Origin: Rhizobium sp. Root1203
Lineage (GTDB): Bacteria > Pseudomonadota > Alphaproteobacteria > Rhizobiales > Rhizobiaceae
Reading direction: 5' to 3'
Length of the DNA stretch: 38,989 nt
Assembly (NCBI RefSeq): GCF_001424945.1
Contig: NZ_LMCW01000028.1
Location: 1-38,989, forward strand
Shown here in pieces: positions 23,257-31,589 of this stretch. The notes under the pieces are model-generated. The model made no database searches. It saw nothing but the letters and a program-made list of their open reading frames with translations, and had not been told where the DNA came from. Position 1 is the stretch's first letter. The number at the start of each line of letters is the position of its first letter. The position numbers were made by a program, and so were the translations under genes.

Positions 23257-23455
23257 AAAGTGATAGAGGCAGACGTTGGATGCCCCAGGGACGGCGTGAT
23301 CCGCTCCACGCGTTATTGCTGCTTGCAACGTCGGCATGCGTGCCGCGTGGGAAAATCACGCAATTAGGTAGATCCTATGAGAAGGGTGGCCAGCGAGCAT
23401 CGCTGTGGCAAAGTAAGGTTGCTCAACCAGAAACACCCCTACCTTGGAGGCAAGC

Positions 23456-24621
23456 ATGCCCGTTGCAGCTCACCGATCCGAAGCGCCGACCGCTATCCGG
23501 ACTGATCTTGGCGCAATCTTCGTCTCGTTAGAACTCAGCCAATCGAAATGGCTAGTTACCTCGCTGTCGCCGGGTGGTGGGGAGAAGATGTCTAAGCATG
23601 CGGTGGCGGCTGGCGACGTCGCCGGCATGCTGGGGCGTTTTGCCGAACTCAAGAACAAAGCGCGGATGCGAACCGGTCGATGTTTTCCGATCGTTGTCGT
23701 CCAGGAGGCTGGGCTCGACGGCTTCTGGATCCATCGCGTGTGTTGGAGGCCGAGGGGATCGAAAGCCACGTCGTCGATCCGGCCTCGATTGCAATCTCGC
23801 GCCGGCGGCGGCGGGCCAAGACCGACAGGATCGACGGCGAAGCGCTGGTTCGCGCGTTGCTAGCCTATCAGCGGGGCGAGCCGCGGGTGTGTGCGATGGT
23901 CCGGGTGCCGACCCCCGAAGAAGAGGACCGTCGCCGCCTTTCGCGTGAGCGCCAGGCCTTGACGAACGAGCGGATACGGCACGTCAACCGCATCAAGGGC
24001 TTGCTGTTCAGCCAGGGCATATCCGACTACGAACCGCTGCGCCGCGATCGCCGCATACGACTGGAGGAGTGTAAGACCGGCGATGGCCGTCCGCTGCCGG
24101 GACATTTGAAGGCGCAGATCGGCCGCGAACTCGATCGGCTGGAACTGCTGCTCGAGCAGATCAAAGCTATCGAGGCCGCCCGCGACGCCATGCTAGCTGC
24201 CGCAACAGTCGTCTCGCCAGCGCCGGCAATGCTACTCACCTTGAAAGGCATCGGGCCGGAATTTGCCGCCGTGCTCTGGTCGGAGGGACTGTCGCGGCAG
24301 TTTGACAACCGAAGACAAGTCGCCGCCTATGCCGGCCTTGCGCCGACACCCTGGCAGAGTGGCTCGGTCGATCACGACCAGGGGGTCTCGAAATCCGGCA
24401 ATCCAAGGCTGCGAACGACGATGATCCAGATGGCCTGGCTGTGGGTGCGTCATCAACCACACGCGGCGCTCACCCTGTGGTTTAGAGATCGGGTCAAGCA
24501 GAACGGCGGTCGCCTCAAGAAAACGACGATCGTCGCGCTCGCTCGCAAGCTGCTCGTCGCGCTGTGGAAATACGTCAATGCCGGCGTTGTTATTGAGGGC
24601 GCTATTATAAAGACCGTCTGA
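23456..24621 (+). pseudogene. IS110-family transposase, frameshifted
   Basis: The N-terminal DEDD (RuvC-like) domain starts at the ATG at 23456 (GGAGG five bases upstream). It contains FVSLELSQSKWL, QEAGLDGFWIHR, then after a frame change VLEAEGIESHVVDPAS and KTDRIDGEALVRALLA with two of the acidic residues. The C-terminal Transposase_20 domain has LLTLKGIGPEFAAVLW and the serine motif SKSGNPRLRTTMIQMAW. The frame breaks at 23738-23743, where GTGTGT replaces GTGT; removing one TG joins the halves cleanly. All else is intact, so the inactivation looks recent. Rescue by ribosomal slippage is unlikely since no slippery run is present. Confidence 0.85.
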
Positions 24622-24639
24622 TCGGTTACCCGAACTGAA

Positions 24640-24915
24640 TTTCGCAATCTTCCAGGACCGATCAGTCCTGGCGGATCCAGGTGGACGAACCTAGCAGTTG
24701 CTTGGCTCTGAAATAGGCCGCTCGTGTAGAATGGTATCGTCCTCCTGAGCCCTGTCCGCCCGCAAGCGGGATGTTGGTGCCGCTGTTTCGAACAGCGACC
24801 GTATATAAGTTGGATTTGGCTTGGCAACGAGCCGCGTCGCGTAACGGGCTCAGACCATGGATGCCGCAATGAAAGACGGAGTGTGAAATGTCACCCTGAC
24901 GAAAGTTCCGTGTTG
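24640..24915 (+). ncRNA. candidate bridge RNA region of the IS110-family element
   Basis: This non-coding right end holds three clean hairpins: CAGGAC/GTCCTG (24653-24658 with 24665-24670), CCCGC/GCGGG (24759-24763 with 24766-24770) and CGCTGTT/AACAGCG (24781-24787 with 24791-24797). IS110-family elements encode a structured bridge RNA in one non-coding end that pairs with target and donor DNA; in the IS1111 group it is in the end after the transposase. Whether this region is transcribed is inference. Confidence 0.4.
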
Positions 24916-24958
24916 ACCCTCCTCATATAAGCAACTGCCACCAACTCATAGATGGAAA

Positions 24959-25300
24959 TCAACGCTTTGGGCTGAAACCACCCGCATCGTCATCATTTAC
25001 GGTTTTTGCTGCTCGTGTTGGCCTGGAAATGCTATCGTCATTCCGATGGTAGTGTACGCGAAGTGTCTGAGCCCGCCGATTCCCGTTCAAGAATTTGTCG
25101 AGTTCAGCAGTTCGGGACTTGGATAGCCGCGCTTTTTCAGCAAACTGCGGCCGCCGGTCTACGGCCGTTCGCACCTGCTCTATAACATCCTTGGCGTCGT
25201 GATCCGAGATCGAAGCCCCTCTGGAGACCGCCAAGAGATGAGACATGCCAGGGGCTCTACCTTCCCCCAGAACAGACGCTGACCCGCGTCGTGCGCAGCA
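24959..25300 (-). pseudogene. C-terminal remnant of a HipA-family kinase
   Basis: The frame reads SVLGEGRAPG, HLLAVSRGASISDHDAKDVI, EQVRTAVDRRPQFAEKARLS and KSRTAELDKFLNGNRR. This resembles the last 75 residues of HipA toxins: the GEG-x-x-P turn, then the final helices with E-x-V-x-x-A-V-x-x-W-P-x-F, although the Trp is Arg here. The first 330 or so residues, including the kinase core, are missing, and no HipB is present. It lies directly after the right end of the IS110-family element, which may have caused the loss. The frame stays open to about 25300 with no clear start. Confidence 0.5.
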
Positions 25301-25357
25301 GCGCGGAAATTTCTGTCAGATTTCTCACCGCATTTGAACTATTCCGGAGATTGCGGC

Positions 25358-25555
25358 GTGGTAGTGCTGGATAATGAAGGCGAACAGCGGACAGTCCTTG
25401 TCGATAAGACTTGCTATGTTTTGCGACACCACCCCGGGTGGAGGAGAGCCCGACTTCAGCAAATTATTGGCCCTATCTGCGAAATCGCGGCAGCGGTATC
25501 CAGCGACGAGGGCTTGGGCCATTTGCTCGTATTAAAATATCGGAATACGATGTAG
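25358..25555 (+). CDS. small DUF982-like protein
   Basis: This 65-residue frame starts at a GTG with GGAG eight bases upstream. VVLDNEGEQRTVLVDKTCYV and LRHHP match the front of DUF982 proteins (a strand, then a [TV]-x-x-x-x-x-C-Y-x-L helix). The later RRARLQQIIGPICEIAAAV also resembles the second half, but a Trp-Pro and a few residues are missing between them, so a small deletion is likely. DUF982 proteins are common, multicopy and uncharacterised in rhizobia. A competing minus-strand frame (25325-25522) has no recognisable domain. Confidence 0.4.
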   Translation: MVVLDNEGEQRTVLVDKTCYVLRHHPGWRRARLQQIIGPICEIAAAVSSDEGLGHLLVLKYRNTM

Positions 25556-25643
25556 AAGCTTGGAAACAGGCGCCCGCCCTGCCACATTAACTTACAGGAC
25601 GCATCGTCCGCGATGTTGTTACTCGGATCACGGAGGCGAAAAC

Positions 25644-25907
25644 GTGAAATTCATAAGGGACGCGGACGGCAATTTTGTCGTCGAGGCCGAACAGGTTGCG
25701 TCTAAATTCGGGCTGACACCAGAGGCCATGCGGAACCATTTGAAGAGGGGAGCGCTGGTCAGCGTTGTGGAGAAAGGGACCGGCGCGGATGACGGCAATA
25801 GTCGCTTGTCGCTCCGGTTGGGAAACCGAACGTGGCGGGCCATCATCGGCCCAGACTTCGAAGTTGTCGCGGAGGAACAGCTCTGGTGTTCTGCAGGGCA
25901 TCGTTGA
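25644..25907 (+). CDS. DUF6522-like small protein
   Basis: This 87-residue protein starts at a GTG (MKFIRDADGNFVVEAEQVAS) with GGAGG about seven bases upstream. It continues FGLTPEAMRNHLKRGALVSV, GTGADDGNSRLSLRLGNRTW and RAIIGPDFEVVAEE. A short strand pair, a helix-turn-helix-like segment that picks a layer or operator (LTPEAMRNHLKRG), and a beta C-terminus are the plan of DUF6522 in Rhizobiales. I recall these near respiratory and nitrogen-oxide genes in some genomes, but no such neighbours occur here. Function unknown. Confidence 0.65.
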   Translation: MKFIRDADGNFVVEAEQVASKFGLTPEAMRNHLKRGALVSVVEKGTGADDGNSRLSLRLGNRTWRAIIGPDFEVVAEEQLWCSAGHR

Positions 25908-26115
25908 AGACCAGAACGGAAGCTGGGGATAGCGCGCGGAATTTGCGCGCCTTTGCGGTGCTTACCGTCGTTGGCTTACGGTCAAGCCGATGCAGGCCCG
26001 GGATGGTGTGCCGCGAGAACGGCTGCTCGCCGCCATCCCCACGGCCACGCACGCGCTCCGGCTTTCTGGCGTGTGATTTGTCCCGGGGGCCGGGGGCCTC
26101 TTTCATAAACTCCTC

Positions 26116-27936
26116 TCAGCTGACCAGCCCTTCGCGCGCAATTCCCCTTGTCAGCTCCAGCGCCTGGCGCTCGAACAGCCCGCGATAGATCCCGCCTTTA
26201 CGCCGAATGAGGCTGGTATGGGTGCCTTCCTCGGCGATATGTCCGTGCTCAAAGACCAGCAAACGGTCCAGAGCGCGCACAGTCGACAGTCGGTGAGCAA
26301 CGACGAGTGTCGTGCGTCCCTCCATAAGCTTCTCCATCGCCTGCTGAATGAGCATTTCTGATTCCGAATCGAGGCTCGAGGTCGCCTCATCGAGGATCAG
26401 GATCGGCGCATCGGCCAGGAAAGCGCGGGCAATGGCGATTCGTTGCCGTTCGCCGCCGGAAAGCTTGATGCCGCGCTCACCGACAAGCGTCGCATAGCCC
26501 TGTGGAAGGGCCTCTATGAAATCATGGGCGCTGGCGAGCCGCGCAGCCGTCCTGATCTGCACTGGCGTGGCCGTAGGCCTGGCATAGGCGATATTTTCCG
26601 CCAGCGAGCGGTGAAACAGGATGGGTTCCTGCTGCACGATGGCGATCTGGCGGCGAAGAGAGGTCTGCGCCACCTTGGAAATATCCTGCCCGTCGATCGA
26701 GACCGTGCCTTGGTTGATGTCATGCAGGCGCTGAATCAGCTTCACGAAGGTCGTCTTTCCGGAGCCGGAATGGCCGACGAGACCAACTCGCTCACCCGGT
26801 TTAATGGTGACCGAGAAATCCTTGTAGAGTGGGGAATGGTGATTGCCATAATGGAAGGTGACATGATCGAACGTGATCAGGCCGGCCTTCACTTGGAGAG
26901 CTGGCGCGCCCGGAACGTCCTCCACGCCCAAAGGCTGCGCATGGATGGTGACAAGCTCCTCCATGTCGTTGACCGAGCGCTGCAGGTTGCGGATATGCAT
27001 GCCGATTTCACGCAAATAGCCCTGAAGGATGAAAAAGGAAGTCAGGACGAAGGTGATGTCGCCCGCATTGGCCTTGCCGTTGGCCCATAGCCAAAGGGCA
27101 AAGCCAAGGACGCAGCCGCGCAACAGGGTGAGCAGCGTATTCTGCGATGTGCCGTTCAGGGTGCCCCGCGTCCAGGTGCGCCTTGTGCGATCCTGCCACT
27201 TGCGCGTGACCGAGGAGAGACGCTTGTCCTCCCGGTCTTCAGCGCCGAAGGCCTTGACCACAGCGTTGCAGGTCACCGCATCGGCTAGCGCGCCGCCAAG
27301 GCGCGTATCCCAGCTATTGGCAATGCTGGCCATCGGCGCGACATAGCGCAGAGCCATCGTCGCCGTGAACGCGATAAAGAATACGGACCCGGCGCCAACC
27401 AGCAATCCCATCATCGGCCAGTACCACGTCATCAGAATGGTCGAGCCGATGAGCATCACCAGCGACGGAAACAGCGCGACGAAGACGGTGTCATTGAGCA
27501 GGTCGAGCGCCCACATTCCGCGCGTCACCTTGCGAACGGTGGAGCCACCAAAACTGTTGGCGTGCCAATCGCTCGAAAATCGCTGAATATGGAAGAAGGA
27601 ATTCGCCGCGATCGCCGACATCGACTTCAGCGTGAATCCGATAATGGCGGTGAACGTGGCATGCCGCAGTATGACGGCGCCTACTGACAATGCCATCAGC
27701 CAGCAGAAGGCGTTGAAGGCATTGTTCCACGTTACGGCGTCGCTGGCCTGCCCGGACACCACGGCATCGACCAGCCTGCCCGAATACAAGGGCGTCAGCA
27801 CATCCGCAAATGTAGACAGCATCGCTGTGAACAACATGAAGGCGGCGCGGCCCGGCTGTTGCTTCCAATGAGCCCAGCAAAAACGGAAAACGCTGCGAAA
27901 AGCACCGCCGCGGCGGGATTTTAAACCAAGAGCCAT
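26116..27936 (-). CDS. ABC exporter, fused membrane and ATPase domains
   Basis: This 606-residue half-transporter has a type-1 exporter membrane domain of about six helices (residues 30-330) followed by an ATPase. The ATPase has Walker A GHSGSGKTT, signature LSGGERQR, Walker B ILILDEATSSLD and H-loop VAHRLS. It would act as a homodimer exporting a lipid, peptide or drug-like compound; the substrate is not readable. No accessory genes adjoin it: the neighbours are DUF6522 on one side and decayed genes on the other. The ATG at 27936 has only a weak ribosome site. Confidence 0.92.
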   Translation of the reverse strand: MALGLKSRRGGAFRSVFRFCWAHWKQQPGRAAFMLFTAMLSTFADVLTPLYSGRLVDAVVSGQASDAVTWNNAFNAFCWLMALSVGAVILRHATFTAIIGFTLKSMSAIAANSFFHIQRFSSDWHANSFGGSTVRKVTRGMWALDLLNDTVFVALFPSLVMLIGSTILMTWYWPMMGLLVGAGSVFFIAFTATMALRYVAPMASIANSWDTRLGGALADAVTCNAVVKAFGAEDREDKRLSSVTRKWQDRTRRTWTRGTLNGTSQNTLLTLLRGCVLGFALWLWANGKANAGDITFVLTSFFILQGYLREIGMHIRNLQRSVNDMEELVTIHAQPLGVEDVPGAPALQVKAGLITFDHVTFHYGNHHSPLYKDFSVTIKPGERVGLVGHSGSGKTTFVKLIQRLHDINQGTVSIDGQDISKVAQTSLRRQIAIVQQEPILFHRSLAENIAYARPTATPVQIRTAARLASAHDFIEALPQGYATLVGERGIKLSGGERQRIAIARAFLADAPILILDEATSSLDSESEMLIQQAMEKLMEGRTTLVVAHRLSTVRALDRLLVFEHGHIAEEGTHTSLIRRKGGIYRGLFERQALELTRGIAREGLVS

Positions 27937-28524
27937 TGATGTATCCGGCGTTCGCCGGCTCCGTCATCAGGAAAAGGGTGTCCGCGCAAAACCGCGCGAA
28001 ATGGTTTGGTGAGGAACGTTCGACGGAAGGGTTAGCACCGGTCCATCAGGCTCTGTCGCGTTGGGAAAACGCTACCGGCTTCCGGCGATATTAGCGGAAG
28101 CCACTGGGGAGTTGGAAAAATCAGCCATCGAAAACTCCCTGAAACCGTGTTGGTGATATTCAACCCTAGATCGGCTTGACAGCCAAGACAAGTCAAATTC
28201 GGCGATATTTTCGGCTAATTCTAAGATGCGACATCGTTGCAACTCGGCCAGTTTCGAGGAGCTCTCCGAAAAGAAATTTAGTCGCCATCAGCGGAGACCC
28301 CCCTCATCGTACCTGGGGCAATGTTGTTTGACCTATTTCTCCGAATGGACGTTTCGGCTTGACCGGAATGCGCTGAACGCTCGACGTACTCTTGGTATAC
28401 AAGCGGCGCAGGAGCATTGCGGAATCGGCGCGTCGAAGCACAGCAATGCCGGCATCGCAATGTAAATTGCGGAGGAGCGAGAGGATGATGGGGGCCGCAC
28501 GAAATGACTCACCTCGCTGTTCCC
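27937..28524. other. intergenic region with no supported gene
   Basis: About 590 bases between the ABC exporter start and the LysR remnant. Several short frames occur on both strands, none with a ribosome site or recognisable motif. Part of it may be the vanished 3' flank of the LysR gene. Confidence 0.4.
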
Positions 28525-28860
28525 GATCGGCGTCAGCACATCTTCGATCCATTTCATGAATGCGCGGGACTCGGCGCGGCAGATTGTTCCGATGTATTAC
28601 GACGGTGGGTACTGGGATCGCCCGGCGACGAAAATCAGGCATGATATCCACAAGCGCGCCACTCTCAAAATATCGGCGAATCCCCAACAGTGGGGGCTTG
28701 AATCAAGCCAAGCCCGGCGAGGGCCGCGGCGTCGTAGGCGTGCGCGCTGTTGAGGTGCAGCGCACCTAGCAACTGAAGCGTCGCGTAGCTGTCGCCATCC
28801 GGATGATTCTCATCCATGGGGTCTTGCGCCCAGTATTGTCGAAAAATGAATTGTCCGGAC
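28525..28860 (-). pseudogene. C-terminal remnant of a LysR-type regulator
   Basis: Three consecutive segments in three phases spell the effector-domain end of a LysR-type regulator: AYDAAALAGLGLIQAPTVG, then RRYFESGALVDIMPDFRRRA and IPVPTVVIHRNNLPRRV, then FMKWIEDVLTP. These match the AGLG-[IL]-x-x-[AL]-P turn and the final P-x-x-x-[VL]-x-x-x-x-x-x-L-P-R-V-R-x-F block of the family. The DNA-binding half is missing, and at least two frameshifts are present. The break upstream falls at an IS3-family remnant. Confidence 0.7.
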
Positions 28861-28869
28861 CCCGGCGGT

Positions 28870-29165
28870 GGTGATCTTCCAGCGATCGGGGGACGCCCAC
28901 AGAGCGCCAGATAGGCGGCGCCAGGAAATCCCGGGAACACATCCTGCCTAGCATCGTCTCTCGAGCGGTAGAACTTCGGCGTGTCCACTGTCGCTTCAAC
29001 AGGTTGAAGAAGCTCTCAGCCAGAGCATTGTCGTGGCCGGCTCATCGAAAATGAACCAGATTTGAGGTGTCTCAGAACGATGCCAAGTCCATGCTGGTGA
29101 ATTGGGATCCCTGACCCGAGTACATCAGAACCTTTTCCTTTGGCTTGCGACGCCAGAGAGCCGTG
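28870..29165 (-). pseudogene. remnant of an IS3-family transposase (integrase domain end)
   Basis: On the minus strand the pieces are QAKGKGSDVL / RRKPKEKVLMYSGQGSQFTS, MDLASFLRHLKSG, then HDNALAESFFNLLKRQWTR and FYRSRDDARQDVF. These are the DDE-domain blocks of IS3-group OrfB (D-x-G-S-Q-[FY]-T-S and D-N-A-x-x-E-S-F-F), with the usual D of DQG read here as G. Frameshifts break it, and both the start and the final YNPKRRH block are missing. It abuts the LysR remnant, so it likely inserted into that gene. Confidence 0.7.
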
Positions 29166-29247
29166 AGTCATGCACGCGAAGCTGATCGGCATTGGATTGA
29201 TGCTAGCGTCGTCCATTTGTTGCGTGTGGTGAAGCCATCTTATGGCA

Positions 29248-29583
29248 TCAAGTCTCTTGTCCGGGAAAGAGGGATGCCGCCGCGTTCACCTCGGTACGCA
29301 TCGCGTCGAGCGATCCTCGGAGCACGCGGATGTCGGCACTGAGAGCGGGCGCGGCCTGCTGTTGCTCCCAGTAGAGGAGAGTGTCATGCCATCCTGCCGC
29401 GGTCTGAAGCAGTCGTCGCATCCGTTGAAGCGTACGTTCATCCATCTGCATGGCCGCCCGCTCTGCGTTGTGGGCGAGTTCAACAAGATCGTTCGCCTCC
29501 TCTCCCCAGACCGGGAGGGCAACGCGCAGCTTTGCCATCTGTTTTTCGATATCGTCAACTTGAACTTGTTCCATCGCGGCCAT
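29248..29583 (-). CDS. small helical hypothetical protein
   Basis: This 111-residue protein begins MAAMEQVQVDDIEKQMAKLR and is helical throughout (LVELAHNAERAAMQMDERTL, QRMRRLLQTAAGWHDTLLYW). GGAG precedes the ATG at 29583 at six bases. No signal peptide or membrane helix is evident. I do not recognise a family; the long amphipathic helices suggest a coiled coil. It lies 73 bases past the stop of the secreted protein gene on the same strand. Confidence 0.6.
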   Translation of the reverse strand: MAAMEQVQVDDIEKQMAKLRVALPVWGEEANDLVELAHNAERAAMQMDERTLQRMRRLLQTAAGWHDTLLYWEQQQAAPALSADIRVLRGSLDAMRTEVNAAASLFPGQET

Positions 29584-29655
29584 CGTTGTCTCCGTGTTTG
29601 ATAGGAGTCATCGCGTGATGCGCCGGCCGGCTCATCTTGTGCGACTACTGATGCC

Positions 29656-30174
29656 TCAGATCCGGCGTAGATCGATACGGCTTGTGATGACGGGCTTGCC
29701 TGTCTTCTGATCCATATCTACCGTCGTGAGACGCATGCCGGAGGCTCCAATTTTTTCAATCGTCATCTGTGCTTTCCTGTCGCCGTTCACTTCTTTCGCC
29801 CACGTGATGCCGAGATTTATGGTGTCGCCGGCGCGCTGTCCGCCAAGTCCTGCGGTGCCAGTCCCCGCGCCAACATACGAACCGGTGTATCTGCCACCGC
29901 TCACCTTCAGGTCCGCAAAGATTGCGCGAGAGAAGATGGCAAGGCTCGTGCATTTGCCGCCAAGAGAAAGCGAAACAGCAGTCGTGTCGGACGTGAAGCG
30001 ACAGTTGACATTGATGGTCGGCGCATTGACGCGAACCTTCACGGTTCCCTTTCCGCTCCAGTTACCGGAAAGCGACTTCAGGAAGGGGGCCTCGTCGGCA
30101 AGAGCGATACCGCCCGATAAGAGTGCGAGCGATGTAACCGCAATCGACAGGGACTGCGTAAGGTAACGGTTCAT
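29656..30174 (-). CDS. secreted conserved hypothetical protein
   Basis: This 172-residue protein starts MNRYLTQSLSIAVTSLALLS with a signal peptide cut near ALA-DE (residue 26). The mature part opens FLKSLSGNWSGKGTVKVRV, then NVNCRFTSDTTAVSLSLGGK and YVGAGTGTAGLGGQRAGDTI. It is a small beta-rich domain resembling the lipocalin-like or THAP4-like beta barrels of rhizobial secreted proteins, with one Cys pair. The chosen ATG at 30174 begins the signal peptide; a longer frame to 30285 has no support. An EcfG-like site lies about 75 bases upstream. Confidence 0.7.
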   Translation of the reverse strand: MNRYLTQSLSIAVTSLALLSGGIALADEAPFLKSLSGNWSGKGTVKVRVNAPTINVNCRFTSDTTAVSLSLGGKCTSLAIFSRAIFADLKVSGGRYTGSYVGAGTGTAGLGGQRAGDTINLGITWAKEVNGDRKAQMTIEKIGASGMRLTTVDMDQKTGKPVITSRIDLRRI

Positions 30175-30248
30175 GAGGAATTCTCTTTCGGATCGCGGAT
30201 CACACCGAAGTCGACGTGCGTTGATCGTAGAGGGAAGATATAGTTGCA

Positions 30249-30273
30249 AACCCTGCGGCTGAGCGTTTGTTCC
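30249..30273 (-). promoter_or_regulatory. EcfG-like promoter before the secreted protein gene
   Basis: On the minus strand: GGAAC (30273-30269), 16 bases, GGTT (30252-30249), one base from consensus. It lies about 75 bases before the ATG at 30174. Confidence 0.5.
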
Positions 30274-30762
30274 ACCGGCATCCAAAGTTTCGCATCCTGC
30301 TTGGGGCGGCCGCGGCCGAGCACATGCTTGCAGCCGGAGCCCGTAGCACCCACGATGAAGCGGCGGGCAAGCGCTGAGATACCCGACCGCGGCGTGTTCG
30401 TTCCGAACCCTATGATACCCGTAAAATTACCGAAACTCTGAAGAGGATGGCGGCCTGAAGGCCTGAAGGGGGACAATACATCTGTCCAAACTTAGCATCG
30501 AGAGCGCTACGCACCTTGCGGGCAAGTTCTCCGAGTGTCGTCGTTTCTTGCTGTTCGGCAACTTGGAGTGAAGATAGTGCCCGACAAAGACGGGCGCGAT
30601 CAGATCCTCGGCGTGGCGTCAAGCCGAACTGTGGAGCCCTGGTCCAACTCCCGTCTCTTCTGAGACAAGCTGACGAGCGTAACGCGGGCGGTCATAGTGC
30701 GAAATCGCCACGCTTGCCGTCTAACGAACGGCTGGTGCCTTCGTCGAATCCGACACAGGAGC
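30274..30762. other. gene-poor stretch
   Basis: No supported gene was found in about 490 bases. Minus-strand frames at 30171-30476 and 30410-30622 lack ribosome sites and known motifs. The second contains ARKVRSALDAKFGQM, which could be the tail of a lost small protein, but nothing supports a start. Confidence 0.4.
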
Positions 30763-31035
30763 TTAGGCACGATCATAGGTAAAAGAAGTCAAAAGCGTCG
30801 TGACGAAGTTGCTCGCCCTTTCCTTGACAACTACTTCCGTCCATTCGTCTGTGCCACGCAGACGAAGATCGGTATAGATGCTGTCGACGGCTGCTTCTTC
30901 GATGCGCTTGATATGTGTGTTGAACGCAATCTCACCGCCGGTCTTGTATATGTCCCTGATGACCATGCGCAAAATTTCCTGGATGGCGATCTGCCACGCG
31001 GTATTGATAGCTTGGAGCTCGTTATCCTGTTTCAT
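30763..31035 (-). CDS. small helical hypothetical protein
   Basis: This 90-residue protein starts MKQDNELQAINTAWQIAIQE, continues ILRMVIRDIYKTGGEIAFNT and IKRIEEAAVDSIYTDL, and ends FVTTLLTSFTYDRA. GAAGGA lies six bases before the ATG. No membrane helix or signal peptide. Like other small genes here it seems to be a soluble helical protein; I do not recognise the family. No EcfG-type site was seen upstream. Confidence 0.55.
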   Translation of the reverse strand: MKQDNELQAINTAWQIAIQEILRMVIRDIYKTGGEIAFNTHIKRIEEAAVDSIYTDLRLRGTDEWTEVVVKERASNFVTTLLTSFTYDRA

Positions 31036-31173
31036 AAGAAGTCCTTCGATGGGGGAACTGACAGCCCGACAAAGCGGAAGAGATTACTCGCGCCACCAAG
31101 TCTTCACATGTAGTGGCATTCCTGCGGTGCCTCGGGATCCATGGGCCATGGGTATAAAAGCGTGTATGGACGG

Positions 31174-31395
31174 TTAAGCCTGTCTCGCCTTGCGATCGGC
31201 GTAGAGCCTGTCGCGTTCGGCCTTTCGTGTCGCCTCATCGTCAACCATCCGGGCGATAAGTGCGTTCTCTTTTGCCAGGCGGGTATCCTCTTCGCCCTGA
31301 ACACCTGCGTTCGCAGCAACTTGCTGTTTAGCGGCCTCTGGTACAAGTCGTTGCCCCTCCTCAAGCTGGAACCGCTCGCGCTCAAGGCGCCTCAC
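31174..31395 (-). CDS. small charged coiled-coil protein, third of a trio
   Basis: This 73-residue protein starts at a GTG (MRRLERERFQLEEGQRLVPE) with GGAGG seven bases upstream. It is nearly all charged helix (RLAKENALIARMVDDEATRK, AERDRLYADRKARQ). The GTG overlaps the TGA of the preceding 52-residue gene as GTGA, so the two are translationally coupled. With the gene at 31590-31805 it forms a run of three small coiled-coil genes on one strand. Function unknown. Confidence 0.55.
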   Translation of the reverse strand: MRRLERERFQLEEGQRLVPEAAKQQVAANAGVQGEEDTRLAKENALIARMVDDEATRKAERDRLYADRKARQA

Positions 31396-31550
31396 TTCCG
31401 TGCCTCCATGGCGACCCGCGCGGCTTGCCTTGCCAACCGCGTAGGCTCGGCGGCAGCATTTGACGCTTGGTAGGTGTTCAGGAGAGTTAATTTGGCATCC
31501 GTTGCTGCGGTGCGTAGGTCGGATAGATCGTATCTGCGTGTGTTCCTCAA
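31392..31550 (-). CDS. 52-residue coiled-coil protein, hidden middle gene of the trio
   Basis: A short frame starts at a TTG (LRNTRRYDLSDLRTAATDAK) and continues LTLLNTYQASNAAAEPTRLA and RQAARVAMEARK to a TGA at 31394-31392 that overlaps the next gene's GTG. AGGAT lies about seven bases upstream, a weak site. The alanine/arginine heptads resemble those of its two neighbours. Support comes from the coupled overlap and the composition; it is small and uses a rare start, so confidence is moderate. Confidence 0.45.
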   Translation of the reverse strand: MRNTRRYDLSDLRTAATDAKLTLLNTYQASNAAAEPTRLARQAARVAMEARK

Positions 31551-31589
31551 ACTTTTATCCTGATGATCGTTCGCAAGGGGTCAGCTCGC

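Larger units (their letters stand above)
23376..24927 (+). mobile_element. IS110/IS1111-family insertion sequence
   Basis: The element contains a frameshifted IS110-type transposase. TATGAGAAGGGT at 23376-23387 and ACCCTCCTCATA at 24916-24927 form an inverted repeat matching at 11 of 12 positions, giving an element of about 1.55 kb, typical for the family. There are only 80 bases before the transposase start but about 295 after its stop. That is the layout of the IS1111 group, which also has subterminal inverted repeats. The exact ends may lie a few bases outside these repeats. It falls between the basic protein gene and a HipA remnant. Confidence 0.7.

Noticed and set aside
26443..27090. 215-codon + strand frame
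   Set aside because: Antisense to the ABC exporter's membrane-ATPase junction; no domain.
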